A stretch of 64,000 nt of DNA from Ophiocordyceps camponoti-saundersi (nom. inval.) (GCA_003339415.1 PDHQ01000120.1:1-64000), one strand, 5' to 3'. Counted from the first letter of the stretch, positions 1 to 10,768 are shown. Notes: a model not told the origin generated them from the sequence alone. Made by a program: numbers and translations.

Positions 1-1
1 T

Positions 2-94
2 TATATAAGGTTAGAAGATAATATAGTAGATATATTTACTAAGGAACTACCTACTAGTAAATTTAATAAATTCCGCCGCCTTCTATTAGGCTAA
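2..94 (+). mobile_element. Ty1/copia retrotransposon Pol, C-terminal remnant (RNase H end)
   Basis: Reading from base 2 gives 30 codons and a stop. The peptide contains DNIVDIFTKELP followed by KFNKFRRLLLG, which matches the conserved C-terminal end of copia-type polyproteins, usually written as (V/A)DIFTK-x-LP followed by KF-x-x-LR-x-x-LG. The stop at 92-94 falls where copia Pol normally ends. The upstream part of the element lies outside the window, so intactness cannot be judged. The surrounding AT enrichment suggests an inactive copy. Confidence 0.8.
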
Positions 95-414
95 TAAGAA
101 TTATTCCTTATAATAATAGAGGTTTTTCAAGTCTTTTACTTTGCTTTCAGACTTTTCCTCTATATAATCTAGTTATTTTCCTTTTATAAAGAAGGTTTTA
201 CTAGTTATATTATATATTATTAGTATTTTTTCCTATAAGGTTTTACTAATATATAATTATAATATAAAGATAGTCTTTTATCCTACTAAGGTTTTTACTA
301 TCTTGTGGTTTTATTTAAATTTTTCCACGCTTATAAGTATTACTTTCTTACTTCTTAGAAGATTAAATAAAAAATCTAGTAAAGAGTATATATAATATAC
401 ACTTTAAGGGAGGC

Positions 415-1000
415 TGTAAGAGTAAAATAAAAATACAGCTATAATAGGCTTATATAATTATTTATAAATACTTTAAGCAAGTTTTATAAGGCAATATTTA
501 TATTATATTAAAGCCCTTTTAAAACGCTATATAATGCATATTTTCTTATCTTAATCGGATAAGAAATAAGCCTATAATATAGCCTGAGATATATAGTATA
601 AAAGAGGAATAAGCCGTACACACCAGGGCCCACTACAGCGCACGCACATGCCCCACAACGCCTGTCGCACAGGCCTTATAGCGCCTATCACATAGCGCTT
701 ATAGGGTCTCACGTACAGCGCTTACAGGGCCCAAGCGTACGCGGCCCAAGCGCGCGCATAAGCCTCGATCGTGTGCATCACACACAAGTCTCACCGCAAA
801 TCCTCGATCTTCTGAGTCAAATAATAAAAGAAGGAAAATACCTATAAATAAGGGGAAAGGAAGGTCTTATAGCTACGTCAGAGTACTATATCCGAGGACT
901 TAGAAGTATCTTGGAAAGTACCTTCGTTACTGAGAAATTGTCTATAAAAGAAGGAGGGTTTTCCCACCTACTTGTATAGTATCATTATCTCACACTCACA
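415..1000 (+). repeat. Probable copia LTR (3' LTR of the element)
   Basis: A purine tract (AAGGGAGG, 406-413) lies downstream of the Pol stop and is followed one base later by TGTAAG, the expected start of an LTR after a polypurine tract. A possible end is CTCACA at 995-1000, an imperfect inverted match to the start, giving TG...CA termini. A TATA-like TATAAAAGA lies near 950 within the proposed LTR. The right boundary is uncertain by tens of bases because the second LTR is outside the window. Confidence 0.4.
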
Positions 1001-1486
1001 ATTCAATCACCTCTCCTGCCTCTAATTCTTCATCTTTTTCCTCCATTTGACCATCACGTGATACCTCTCTTCTCACTCTATCACGTGATATTTTTTCCCA
1101 ATCCGTCACTATTTATTTCCACTGTGTATAACCTTTTAACTTAATAAAGCACGTATTAAGTATATTAATTTATAATATAAATAAATTATCTAAAAGTATT
1201 AGATAAGCTTTTTTAATTTATAGTAAATTAGTATAGAAAATATAATCGTAGATAGCCTAATAAAAAGTCTATAAGCGAATAAGTATTAGTAGTTCGTACG
1301 CTAGCTAAATTTAGCTATACTAAGGAATAGGGGCAGCTCTAGTAGCTTAAATATTAAGAAATAATATTATAATAGTTATTCTTTAGCCTACCCGGCCTTA
1401 GGGGCGGTATTATATATAATATACCCTATATCTAAGCTATGCCCTACTTAGGGCTTAAGCCCGGTTAGGTTAGTATATTAGATATA

Positions 1487-2323
1487 CTAAATTAGTATGG
1501 AGGGGCCACTAGAGTTAGACTTAGCATTAGCAATATCACTGCCCGATCCGTGACAGCGTGCGTGCCTCAATACTAGGTACCTACTAGTGCAGCAACAGCA
1601 CGGTGCACCAACTGTATGTATAAGTGTAGGCGGGCCCCTGGTGGCTTGCATACATAGGTCGGCCTCGCTCCGGAACGGCACGTTTGAGTTGGCTCGTTGA
1701 AGTGCCATCCAAAGCAAACATGATAGAAATAACAGGGAAAAAAAGAAAACACCGAAAAGGGCAAAGAAAAAAAAAGAGATTAGACAGAACCTACCGAGAG
1801 AGGAAGGCCCTTAAAGAGGCTGAAACTGGAACATGCTTTTTGCTGATCACCACGATACAACGTTGAAAAGGCACCCTCAACGCTAAACTCAACTTCTGCC
1901 TCAAAACCCCTTCGACAGCATCATCAACAGGGCAATCAATAACGTGCAGTGCCTACTAGTCGTCAGTATCCCTGTGCTGCAGATCCCCGCTGCGAAAGCT
2001 TGAGCCGACTTCATCCAATACTGCATACAGGTTGCTCAGGCGGACTTGGGACCGAGACCTGTCTTGCACCTGGCCCCCTGTTCGTCCAGGCATTCATTCC
2101 CCTTCCCCCCCCCCTGTGAAACTCGAGAAAAGTGCCATCCGAAAAGCTGCCGCATTTCGCCTGCGAAATAAGCTTGTTGCACCTCTTGTCTGTATTTGTT
2201 TACCTGCCCAGGCTGGTAGGTCGCATGTTTTTTCGACCCTCATGTGCAACAGTGCAACAACAACAACCAGCTTTCAGCTCTTACTACAGCATTTGCGCAG
2301 CCACATCCCCAAATTGTTTTGAA
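1487..2323. other. Intergenic, transition from AT-rich repeat to gene space
   Basis: No supported gene. Base composition returns to about 50% GC. Short reading frames here have no recognisable domain. The right part probably includes the 3' UTR of the minus-strand PTAR1-like gene. Confidence 0.5.
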
Positions 2324-3337
2324 TCATGATTGCCTCTTCGTCCCATCGTTCTCGGCACCACACGAAGTCTGTCTTGTGGGGTATTCTTGGATCCAGCTCG
2401 ACGCTCTGTCGAGAACCTTGCTGTCGACATCGGCCTCGCCGCGCACCACCTGCAACGTAGAATCAAACGACAGCCGTTGCGGCCCTGCGACCACGTTGCG
2501 CAGGAAATACCAGACGGATTCGTTTCGCCATCGAAACGACTCTGTCAGCTCCAAAACGTCGGCGAGCACCGAGTTTGCTCTCGCAGGCCACCTCTCCAGC
2601 AGCAAGGCGAGGAACATCCAACCAGAAACGTCATCGTGATGACAGCGGCACCACTTCACCATCTGTGCCTGTATACAAGACCAGCTGACACTTCCCGGCT
2701 CCACCAGTTCAATCAGAAACCGAGCATGATTCCAAGCGTAGTAATTTCGCGCGTGCCTCTCCGCAGAGATCAGTATGACATTGCGGAACTCCTCGACCGG
2801 ATCCGCAACCAGGCCGTGCTTCCTCATGCGTTTCATCAGCCACCGCCGGTGGCTCCAAAGGTTGGGCGACTTGCTGTGCCGGTACAGACGGCTCGTCAAA
2901 AGGCTGTCCACGAATAACTTCTCGCGTGCAATCAATGTCGCGTCGTCTTTCGACACAAGCCTCTTGCGGATATTGGCTGCCGTCAGATGCTCTGGATCGA
3001 ACAGTAGCATCACTGCCGTAGCTTCGAGAGCCGGTTTCTCCGTTACCACTTGGTCACCTCGTGTATACGCCACGAAGATGTTTCGAGCTTGTATGAAGGC
3101 TTGGACGAGCCGTAGCTTCGGTATCGCGATGGCGTTGCCGTCTCGCATGAAGGACGGCGCATCGTTCGCATAGTGGCTGTATCCCAGTAACTCGATCTCA
3201 AGCACAATCGGCAAATTCAGAACAGAGGCAATCTCCGTAAAGACGGCTGCATGATTGGCATCGCAAAGTGCCTGCTTGATGCCTGGGTCCAACGCCCTGG
3301 ACATTTCGGCGACATGATTCTTGTCCAGGGTAGGCAC
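2324..3337 (-). CDS. Protein prenyltransferase alpha-subunit repeat protein (PTAR1-like)
   Basis: Single-exon gene of 337 residues. Two prenyltransferase alpha-type (PPTA) repeats are visible: one at residues 154-170 with the SPNLWSHRRWLMKR core, and one at 197-209 with RNYYAWNHARFLI. The W-x-H-R-R-W and Y-x-A-W-x-H-A-R patterns are those of the helical hairpins in farnesyl- and geranylgeranyl-transferase alpha subunits. The protein has fewer clear repeats than a true RAM2 or BET4 subunit and an unrelated first 140 residues, which fits the PTAR1/ECM9-like group. That group is known for an alpha subunit of a protein geranylgeranyltransferase in animals; fungal roles are poorly defined. The start was taken at the first in-frame ATG. 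A minor alternative is a divergent Rab geranylgeranyltransferase alpha subunit. Confidence 0.75.
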   Translation of the reverse strand: MPTLDKNHVAEMSRALDPGIKQALCDANHAAVFTEIASVLNLPIVLEIELLGYSHYANDAPSFMRDGNAIAIPKLRLVQAFIQARNIFVAYTRGDQVVTEKPALEATAVMLLFDPEHLTAANIRKRLVSKDDATLIAREKLFVDSLLTSRLYRHSKSPNLWSHRRWLMKRMRKHGLVADPVEEFRNVILISAERHARNYYAWNHARFLIELVEPGSVSWSCIQAQMVKWCRCHHDDVSGWMFLALLLERWPARANSVLADVLELTESFRWRNESVWYFLRNVVAGPQRLSFDSTLQVVRGEADVDSKVLDRASSWIQEYPTRQTSCGAENDGTKRQS

Positions 3338-3517
3338 TGCGTCTGAAGAGCGTTGACGCCATGAGCAGATAGAGCGTGGCCGATTACATCACATTACGAA
3401 TACGAGTATCTAGATAAGAAGATTTAGTAATCCGATGTGCATAGCATCGTGACAGCCTGGCCGGCAAGTAAAACACCAGGACTCAGCCTCGTCACTGTTC
3501 TGCGGCGTCCGGTAACC

Positions 3518-4309
3518 ATGCTGGACCTCGCCTTCTTGATTTTCAGCATCGAGCTGGTGGCGCATCTGATCAACGCCATCGGTGCATCGCGCATCAACAG
3601 CCTGGTAAACCCCCTCCCCTTCGAGCCGACATCCGTCAGGCCCACCAGAACTGACGGCTCTTCAGGCATGGACTCTGGTTAACTATTTGCCTGTCTCGAC
3701 GTCCAAGGCAGCTGCCCAGCAGCGCCAGCTCCAGGCAGAATATCTCAAGGTCCGGCGGGACCTCAACGGGACGAGCAGCCAGGACGAATTCGCCAAGTGG
3801 GCCAAGCTGCGGCGGCAGCACGATAAGCTGCTCGAAAAGCTTGAGGTGTCGAGTAAATACGTCTGTGCTGCTGCAGAAGGTACGGAACTGACGCGCGAAC
3901 AGAAAAGGACCTTGAGGCTTCGAGAGCCAGTTTTGACAACTCTCTTTGGATCGTTCGGCTGCTCGTGACCAAGGTGCCGCAGTATTTTATCCCGTTCTGG
4001 TACGGCAAGCAACCGATGTTCTGGTTGCCTTACGGGTGGTTTCCATACTACACGGAATGGATCATTTCCTTCCCTAGTGCGCCGTTGGGGAGCGTGAGCG
4101 CCCCGTCGTGGCAGCTCGCCTGCTCGGGTTTCATCGGCCTCGTGTCCGATCTGGTCGTCATGATCGCCAGCATGCTCTCGCCGGCGGCCAAAACTAAGCA
4201 GGATGCAGAGAAGACACAGAATGCGAAGAAGGAAACGACGACTTTTTCATCACCGCAGCGTCAAGCCCAGGCTGTACCGGCGAATGCGGCAAGTAGAATG
4301 GACCTGTAG
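3518..4309 (+). CDS. GET1: Get1, ER receptor subunit for tail-anchored protein insertion
   Basis: Three exons, 3518-3604, 3666-3852 and 3903-4309, give 226 residues. Introns are 61 bp and 50 bp with GT-AG ends, and phases match exactly. Get1 with Get2 forms the ER membrane receptor that takes tail-anchored proteins from the Get3 ATPase. The N-terminus is a hydrophobic helix containing HLINAIGASRINSL. A cytosolic coiled coil follows, with the family motif SSQDEFAKWAKLRRQHDKLLE that contacts Get3. After it come the conserved VPQYFIPFWYGKQPMFWLP and PYYTEWIISFPSAPLGSVS segments leading into the last membrane helices. The short Lys/Gln-rich tail is variable. Length is normal for fungal Get1. The splice model restores the whole family pattern, so I am confident. 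Confidence 0.93.
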
Positions 4310-5620
4310 ACGCGCCTATCACTCGAGGCAAGGCATGTATCTCATTTGAAATTGACGCAAAGTTCCCCATTGCCGAGGCTAGGACTTTGTAACACGACAG
4401 AGACGAGTTGATTTAGGCATGCTTATTGACTTGTGGCGGCCACGGATAGAATAGGCCGCCAAAGCTTCGAAAGTGCCGTCGAACGATGATGAGGGGCGAA
4501 TGGAGGAGTACTTCTGGGGCATTTGTGAGCATTTATTTCTAGAACTTCTTTGGTATGGCGAAGGAACGCGCTACATGGTCGCGATGCAGTTTTTTGACGA
4601 TGAATGTTGATAAAACTGAGAAGGAAGAAAATTTGCAGTGAGGGAGTGTGGGACGCTGAGGACAAGATACGTACCTGATTCTGATATCCATACGGAGTAA
4701 TGACTCAGCATCTGCTTCTGGACCAGCCGACACCGCGCAGCTACTGTGCATACCTAGGGTTCGGGTTGAGGCTCATGCTACTGCTGGGATTCGGGTCAAG
4801 AATCGGTATCTGTGCAACATGTCTTCGGAGTTCGTTCATCTGCCAATGAGGCTATGTTGTGGGAATCCTGAAAGGCACGGTGTCAAATGTCGCAAGTTTA
4901 TGGGGACACTTCTCGAAGGTAACCACAGACTCCCAAGGCCCGTTATGGCGGATAGAATACACCTTCCGGACAAAAATGCCGTCACGACTCAAAATACATA
5001 CTGCCAGGTGCGGGATCGAGTCGCTGACCAGGTGCGCGAGGCGTATCATGTGCGTAAGTTTCCGTCGTACATGCGTATCCCGGCAGAGGACGTACATACA
5101 CCAGCCACAGAGATGAGCATGAATACCGGACCCCCCCCCCCCCCCCCAAAGCACCGTAAATGGCGGATGCGGATGGAGCGTGACAAGTAGACGTGACGTC
5201 AAGAAAGAAAAGAAGAAGCTAACAAAAGGAAAGTTGTTCTTTGTGTCTTCGAAAGCCCCGCTCAGCTACTTATACAGTGGGTCAGGCGTATCCATTTCAG
5301 CACGAGGCTGATCCTTAGCGCAGGGCTGAAACTTAGCCTCGTCGCATAACGCCACCTTTCTTTTTCTTTACTTTCGCTGTAGGTCGTCGCTCAACCTTGT
5401 CATCTTCTGTACAACAACGACGCCCAATCTGATAACGCAAACGGTTTTCCTATCTCTTCATCGGAAATACATACAGAGGGAAGGGCCGTTTGTCTCAGAA
5501 CGATTCTGTCCCGCCACGATGGCGATCACATGGGACTCGTAAGAAGAAACCAATAACTCCCCTCTCTCTTTACTCAAGAAGCTGACGAGACTGAACGATA
5601 CCAGCATCTTCTCCATCATC
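4310..5620. other. Intergenic region with poly(C) and an inverted repeat
   Basis: No supported gene in 1.3 kb. It holds a 17-base poly(C) run at 5131-5147 and an 8-base perfect inverted repeat (ACGAGGCT / AGCCTCGT) at 5302-5309 and 5335-5342. Reading frames of 80-123 codons cross the poly(C) run on both strands and look spurious. Confidence 0.5.
5131..5147 (+). repeat. Poly(C) tract, 17 bases
   Basis: Uninterrupted C run on the + strand in intergenic DNA. It is the shortest of the long C tracts in this window. Confidence 0.9.
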
Positions 5621-6667
5621 ATGTTCTTCGGACCCATGCTCGTGGGCAGGGCCTTCATGTGGTATCGGTCAAGACGAGCCGCCGCCGCTCCTCAGGCACA
5701 GAAACAAAAACCAGCCGTGCAGCCCGTCCCGCCTCGAATCCAGCCCGCGCTCTTCCTCCTCTTCGTCGCGACGGCCACGTACCTGATACGGACGACACCG
5801 TCATTCGCGCCGGAGAACATCTTCGTTCTCACCCAAAGCAGGCTGCAGATTCCAGTGGACGTCTTGTTTACTCGCCTCGCCTCTATGCGACTGGGTGAGA
5901 AGCTCACGGCTCAGGATGAGGCCCTGCGCGCAAAGTTCGTCAACCAGGAGAGCAGACTTCTTTACTTTCAGTTTGGTCCCGCCGTGCTTGGAGACTGTCC
6001 GTTTTGCAATGTCGATGACCCGGCTACTTACTTTTACTACGCTTTGCCTGATCTGCTACGTTCGCATCTCGCCAACCTCATCGTCATTGCCCTGGTCACT
6101 TCCTCCGCCTGGACGGGCGTTCATGGGTCGCGATGGCGCATCCTCGCTACCATCGCCGCCGCCGTGGTCGCAGTCGCAGACGTCTTCATCGTGAAGGAGT
6201 ACGATTACAAGTCGAATTCGCTCGCTTTGCGCCTCCACGAAATCGACTTCTTTCACTGGTCTATGCGCTGCTATCGTCTCATCTCCCTCGCTGTAATTGA
6301 TGGCCTTCTCGGCTGGCTCATTTACTTGTCCTGTACTAATCGCGCTTTCGCAAAGGCCCCTTCACCTGTCGAGCGGGTCGACGCCCTCACGCGCGCCCTC
6401 TTGTCCGTCAAAAGCAAGATGAGCGCCATGGGCATCATTAGGAATACCGCTCTGCGTGATACGGACCTGCGATCGCAGAGTCAGGCCTACTGGATGCACG
6501 AGGTCCGTCTCATGGGCGAGGTCATGGAGGAGAGGGAAGTCGTCGAGGGCGTCAATGATGCCCTCAGCAATCGGATTGATATGCAGGCCGTCTTGAGGGA
6601 TGCCGACGCCTACTCCCAGGCTGTTCTGCAGCCTCTGCACGAGTTGGGGCCTGATGTTGCTTTGTAG
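5621..6667 (+). CDS. Conserved fungal multi-pass membrane protein of unknown function
   Basis: Single-exon gene of 348 residues. Four hydrophobic segments are visible: about residues 41-56, 151-166, 173-191 and 220-238. Between the first and second is a loop with a CPFC motif (126-129) in the context GDCPFCNVDDPATYFYYALP. The CxxC could bind a metal or form a disulfide, but nothing in the sequence proves either. The last 110 residues are soluble, charged and probably helical. The ATG at 5621 is followed by a basic stretch (WYRSRR) before the first helix. I recall proteins of this pattern as widespread in Pezizomycotina without known function. I do not assign a role. Organelle location cannot be decided from sequence. 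Confidence 0.75.
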   Translation: MFFGPMLVGRAFMWYRSRRAAAAPQAQKQKPAVQPVPPRIQPALFLLFVATATYLIRTTPSFAPENIFVLTQSRLQIPVDVLFTRLASMRLGEKLTAQDEALRAKFVNQESRLLYFQFGPAVLGDCPFCNVDDPATYFYYALPDLLRSHLANLIVIALVTSSAWTGVHGSRWRILATIAAAVVAVADVFIVKEYDYKSNSLALRLHEIDFFHWSMRCYRLISLAVIDGLLGWLIYLSCTNRAFAKAPSPVERVDALTRALLSVKSKMSAMGIIRNTALRDTDLRSQSQAYWMHEVRLMGEVMEEREVVEGVNDALSNRIDMQAVLRDADAYSQAVLQPLHELGPDVAL

Positions 6668-6910
6668 GATCTGCTGTTATGCGAGCATGCCATACCATTT
6701 ATAGACGGTTATACATAGGAAGGATAGTCAACTAGACGAAGAAAGACCCCATCACTGCCCTTTTCCCCCCGTAATTCGTGCACGATCTTGGACTATTTGG
6801 CCCATTCTGTCTGCACATGAGTCTCGCAAGGTTTCTCATAACGTGGCAACCGAATGCCTCTACCACTCATCCCTATCAAGTTCACGCCCCGGCGTCCAAT
6901 CACGGGCGGC

Positions 6911-8604
6911 TCAAGAAGCTCCCGACTCTGATCGCCCCGTCCCCGTGGCGGCACTCCCTAGACTGTCTTTCCGAGACGAGGCCGCAGCATCGCCGGCACC
7001 TTCTCTGGCGCTACGCTCCAGGAACCCAGCCCAGAGCTCTGCGAGAGACTCCTTGTCTCGGGCTGACGTCGGCTCCGAGAAGATGTCGGGCCCCATCCAC
7101 GGCGAACTAGGCGTACGATGGAAAGGAGAGGGCGGGAGGCGCAGGCTGCCACTCGAGGCGCCGGGGCGTGCGAGACCGGCTTGCTCCCGCTGCTCGTTGG
7201 TCCAGTTCAGGTAGCCGGCTATGACCTGCAGAACTTGGAATCGCTTGGCGTCGCTTCGATCGAGCGTCAGGAAGTGGAGAAAGTGGTTCGTTACGACTTG
7301 TCTGTACCGTAACTCAGTATAGTTCTCGTCCGTCCCATGCCAATCTCCGAGAGCGAGCTGGCTTACCTATCAACGTTGTCTTCCGGCTTGGTCTTCTTCA
7401 GATAGCGTAGCGCTTTCGTCAGATGATCGTTGAGCACTATGGCCTCATGCCGCAACTTGCCGATCAGCAAGTTCTTCTCCTTGACCTCCTTCTCGAACGG
7501 CGCAGTCCGGGCCAGCTCCCTGGACAACTCTTCTTTGGCCTCCTCGGCCTCGGTCCTCCGCGCGAGGGCGTCCTGCAGAAGCTTCTCCTGAGTCCGCAGT
7601 TGCGCCTCGGTCTTTTCGACCACCTCTCGTAGATCCTTCTTGCGCGCCTCTTGGGTCTCCCAGAGGGCGTTTCGCAGGTTCTCCACGAGTGTCGCCTGGC
7701 TGTCGCGTTCCGCGCATGCGCTTTCGTAGCCTTCTTTCAATGTGGTAGCCCGCTCCTCGAGCTCCGAAACCTTGTCCACTAGGCTGTCCTTGATTGACCG
7801 TTCTTCCATGGCGAGTACCTCCCACTCGCCCATGGCGGTCGACGTAGTTTCCATCTCCTCCTTGAGGTGTTGGACCGTCTTCATGAGTTCTTCCTTTTCC
7901 CTGAGCCAGTTGTGGGCCGAGAGATTGTTGCGGCTACGCAGGGTGGCGAGTTCTCGCGTCGCGGCCTGCAACTCCTCCCGCAGCTTGTCCGTGTCCTGAA
8001 CCGAGCTCTGAAGGTCTTCGTTTTGTGCCTCCAGTTCGTCGATACGCTCCCGCGCCTCCTCTAGTTCTGCCTTGTCGCGTTTGAGCCTGTCACTCAACGA
8101 TTCCTTGATCTTCTCGACCCGGCCGAGTAGGTTCTGATACTGCTCCTCGGCCTGCTCCTTGGCCGTGTTGCTCTCCTCAAGGTCGGATCGGAGCTGAGAC
8201 ACGTCTTGGTCGTGAGTTTCTTGGATACTCTCGAGCTGTCTGCGAAGCTGCGCCACCTCGGCTCTCAGAGCTTCACGCTCCTTGCCCATAGCCTCCAGCT
8301 TGACCGTCGGGTCCGCCTCGGTCGGCTCGACGACATGGCCGTTGCCCGTATCTTTTTCCTCAGCGTCAGCGGCACTCACAGCTTCGACCGGTGACTCGGA
8401 GTCGTCCTGTCCGTCGCTGTCGGGATGCGTCTCGCCGTTGGCCTCCTTTTTCTTATTTGTATTCCTCCTCTTCTTACTGGACTTCTTTTTGGGTGCTGCA
8501 GAGTTGGCGACGTCAGAAGACAGTTTCCAGGTGACATCACTAAGAGAGGGCCACCTACATGACCGAGGCGTCACAACCGGCTTCGAACCCGACGTAGACG
8601 ACAT
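6911..8604 (-). CDS. RUD3: Rud3-like Golgi coiled-coil protein with GRAB domain
   Basis: Three exons on the minus strand (8559-8604, 7367-8495, 6911-7301) give 521 residues. Rud3/GMAP-210 proteins are cis-Golgi golgins that bind Arf1 through a GRIP-related Arf-binding (GRAB) domain. After a Lys-rich, low-complexity N-terminus, a long coiled coil of about 300 residues has regular heptads rich in E, L, K and R. It ends in KLRHEAIVLNDHLTKALRYL. The 65-bp intron at 7302-7366 is required, because it joins this to NVDRQVVTNHFLHFLTLDR and an LQVIAGYLNWT segment typical of GRAB. The first intron (8496-8558, 63 bp, CTGAC branch site) is a multiple of three with no stop, so an unspliced 542-residue form is also open. 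The tail is Ser/Gly-rich and variable. Confidence 0.88.
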
Positions 8605-9114
8605 GGCGGTGCGAAAAGCTTCTCGGCCTTTGCCCCGTCTGTCCCGACTGCTCGTCCCGGAGACGGTGGCTCGGCGGTGACTCGACGGCCGCTAGTCGTC
8701 CAAGCTCGCTGAAATGCCTATTGTATCGATACGTGCACAAGCAATGTTTCCGTCCGCACTCGCAATCGTGACTCTGGTTTGTTGCCAATTCGGCAGCACT
8801 TGGTCTGAGGCTGTAGAGGCCATCGCAGCGCTTACTAAGCCGGACCAGCGGATGTCTTATCCAGTTATCAGCAATCCACCTCTCCTTTCCCCTCCCTAGA
8901 TATTCATCATCTTCAGCCATCATGTTGCTTTCGAACAAGATCATGTTTCCGTGGCCTTGTTCGCCTCATGCGCGAAGTAGATTGGCTCGCCTTTTATAAT
9001 CCCAACGCCTCTTTGTCTTCATGAGTGCCTTGGGTTCGCTTATGTGCGCACATACAACATCAATTGCAGAGATACGATAACTACTTGCAAATTTTTCGTA
9101 TGCTTGGGACCCGC
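8605..9114. other. Intergenic, upstream of RUD3 and downstream of the RRM gene
   Basis: About 510 bp without a supported gene. It must hold the RUD3 promoter and the 3' end of the NOP15-like transcript. No distinctive motif was recognised. Confidence 0.5.
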
Positions 9115-10448
9115 TCAGGCCGCCTTCGCCGCTTTGTCTGCCTTGGTTTTCTTCGCCTTGACGGACGCTGATGCTCTCTTGGCTGGTCTCTTGCGTTTCT
9201 TGGACTTGATTGTTTCAGCCGCCGGGTCTTCGCTGGCATCAGCGACCTTGATCTCGTCGCCGCTGCCCTGAGGAGCCGCCTCTGCCGCTTCTTCTTTGAT
9301 ATCAGCGACCTTAATCTCGTCGCCGCTTCCACGAGGAGCTGCCTCTGCTACCTCTTCATTGGTACCAGCCACATTGATCTCGTCGCCGCTTCCCGGGGGC
9401 GCCGCCTCAATGGCCTCGATATTGGTGGGAACCACGGCTGGCACATCCTTCAATACGGGAGCCTCAAACTCGTAGCCGATAGCTTTGAGCTTTTCGGCTC
9501 TTTGAGCGCGGCTTGCCTGCTCTTTTCGTACTTTCGTTGTCCAATAATTCACAGCTCGCGGCTGTGCCAACTTTTGACCTTCCAGCTTGGTCCATGGGAC
9601 CTTCTTGAATCTCCGATTCGCGCCTTTCCATAGATCCTCGTGGATTTGATCCTCAGGAACCATCTTGACCTTCAGTATGTGCCCAAAGAGGAGGTAATTG
9701 TCCATAGTCTTGGCGACAATCTCGGCAGTGCTCTCTTCTTCAAATTCAACAAAGGCGAAGTGTTTGCTCGCGCCGGTCCTCTTATTTCGTGAAAGGCGGA
9801 TGCGGGTGACGGGTCCAAATTGCGACAGATATTGCCTCATTTCGTACTCGTAGAAGCCATGGGGAATGCGGCCAATGTAGATGACACCGCGTTTTCCTGA
9901 GGATGGCTTGACCGTCTTGGCCACGTTCTTGGGAATTTTCGGTATCTTGCCGACGGTTTGCCCCGGCTTGAACAGAGCCGCCTTGTCCGATAAGCCTTCC
10001 TCGCCGCCCGAGTCCATCTCGTCTGCTAACAGAAGCACATCGTTGCTTTCCTCAACTTCAGATTCTGAAGAGCCGTCTGCAACGTTGATTGTCGTGTCCA
10101 CTTCTTCCGCAGGAGACTTGTTGTCAGATCTCTTGAGCTTTTCGGGTTTGGTCGTCTTTTCCGCAGACTTCTCGCGAGTGGACGTTCGCTTTGCCGACTT
10201 TGGCTTTTTCAATGACACAGGCGAGGAGTCGTCGGTAGCTATCTAGATTTAACCTCTGAAGAAAGGATCGAGAATGATATGTGGTTCACCTTTGCGCTTA
10301 GGCTTCGGCGAGACCTTCTCTGCAACCTTGACCATGGATCTCAAGTTCTTTCGAGGCTCTGTGGTGGCTGGGGAGGATCAGCTCAGGAATCATGTCGGTC
10401 AGTTCATTACTTCCTACCTTTGCCTTTCTTCTTCCTCTCTGGAGCCAT
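9115..10448 (-). CDS. NOP15: Nucleolar RRM protein, Nop15/NIFK type, pre-60S assembly
   Basis: Three exons (10418-10448, 10290-10367, 9115-10238) give 410 residues. Introns of 50 and 51 bp were placed by frame continuity; the second acceptor (TAG at 10239-10241) was chosen because the nearer TAG would break the frame. Nop15 and NIFK bind the ITS2 region of pre-ribosomal RNA during 60S maturation. One RRM spans about residues 154-231, with RNP2 VIYIGRI at 155-161 and RNP1 KHFAFVEF at 195-202. The sequence IPHGFYEYEMRQYLSQFG is characteristic of this family. It is followed by a basic segment rich in W, K and R. The N-terminus is Lys/Ser/Glu-rich. The C-terminus carries three near-identical acidic repeats of about 21 residues built on AAP-x-GSGDEI, then a Lys/Ala-rich end. 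Confidence 0.85.
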
Positions 10449-10768
10449 GATATTTTGAATGTTACGGAGTGTGATGTATTTGCTCACTTCAAGGCTCCAG
10501 AAGAGTAGGTAAAATAATACAGTGGTGTATGGAGTGAAAAAAAAAGGACTTTCTGCCGTGCGGCTTAGGGCGGTGAAAGCGCTATCGGCTTATCTTTGTG
10601 GATCGGTTGTGCCAACCATGGATGTCACGGCTCTTGGTCACGGGATCATAGAAGCAGCTGCAAACCACGGCTTTCTGTTGGCTATACAGCGACCAGCACA
10701 GACGCAGCAAACACCCAGCTAGAGGAGCCATCGATACAGGAAAAAGCGCTGCAGCGCCACGGTTCGTC

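Larger units (their letters stand above)
1..1486. repeat. AT-rich, RIP-like degenerated repeat block
   Basis: The block is strongly AT-rich and dominated by TA dinucleotides, in sharp contrast with the GC-rich gene space that follows. No open gene is present. A GC-richer island interrupts it at about 610-800. The base composition and the copia remnant at its left edge fit a transposon relic mutated by repeat-induced point mutation. The part from about 1110 to 1486 has the same composition but no recognisable coding trace. The RIP reading is an inference from composition; no RIP index was computed. Confidence 0.75.

Noticed and set aside
2330..2917. 195-codon plus-strand frame
   Set aside because: Antisense to the PTAR1-like gene, whose repeat motifs are clear.
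4819..5190. 123-codon plus-strand frame
   Set aside because: Contains the poly(C) run as poly-Pro and has no domain; the opposite strand is equally open.
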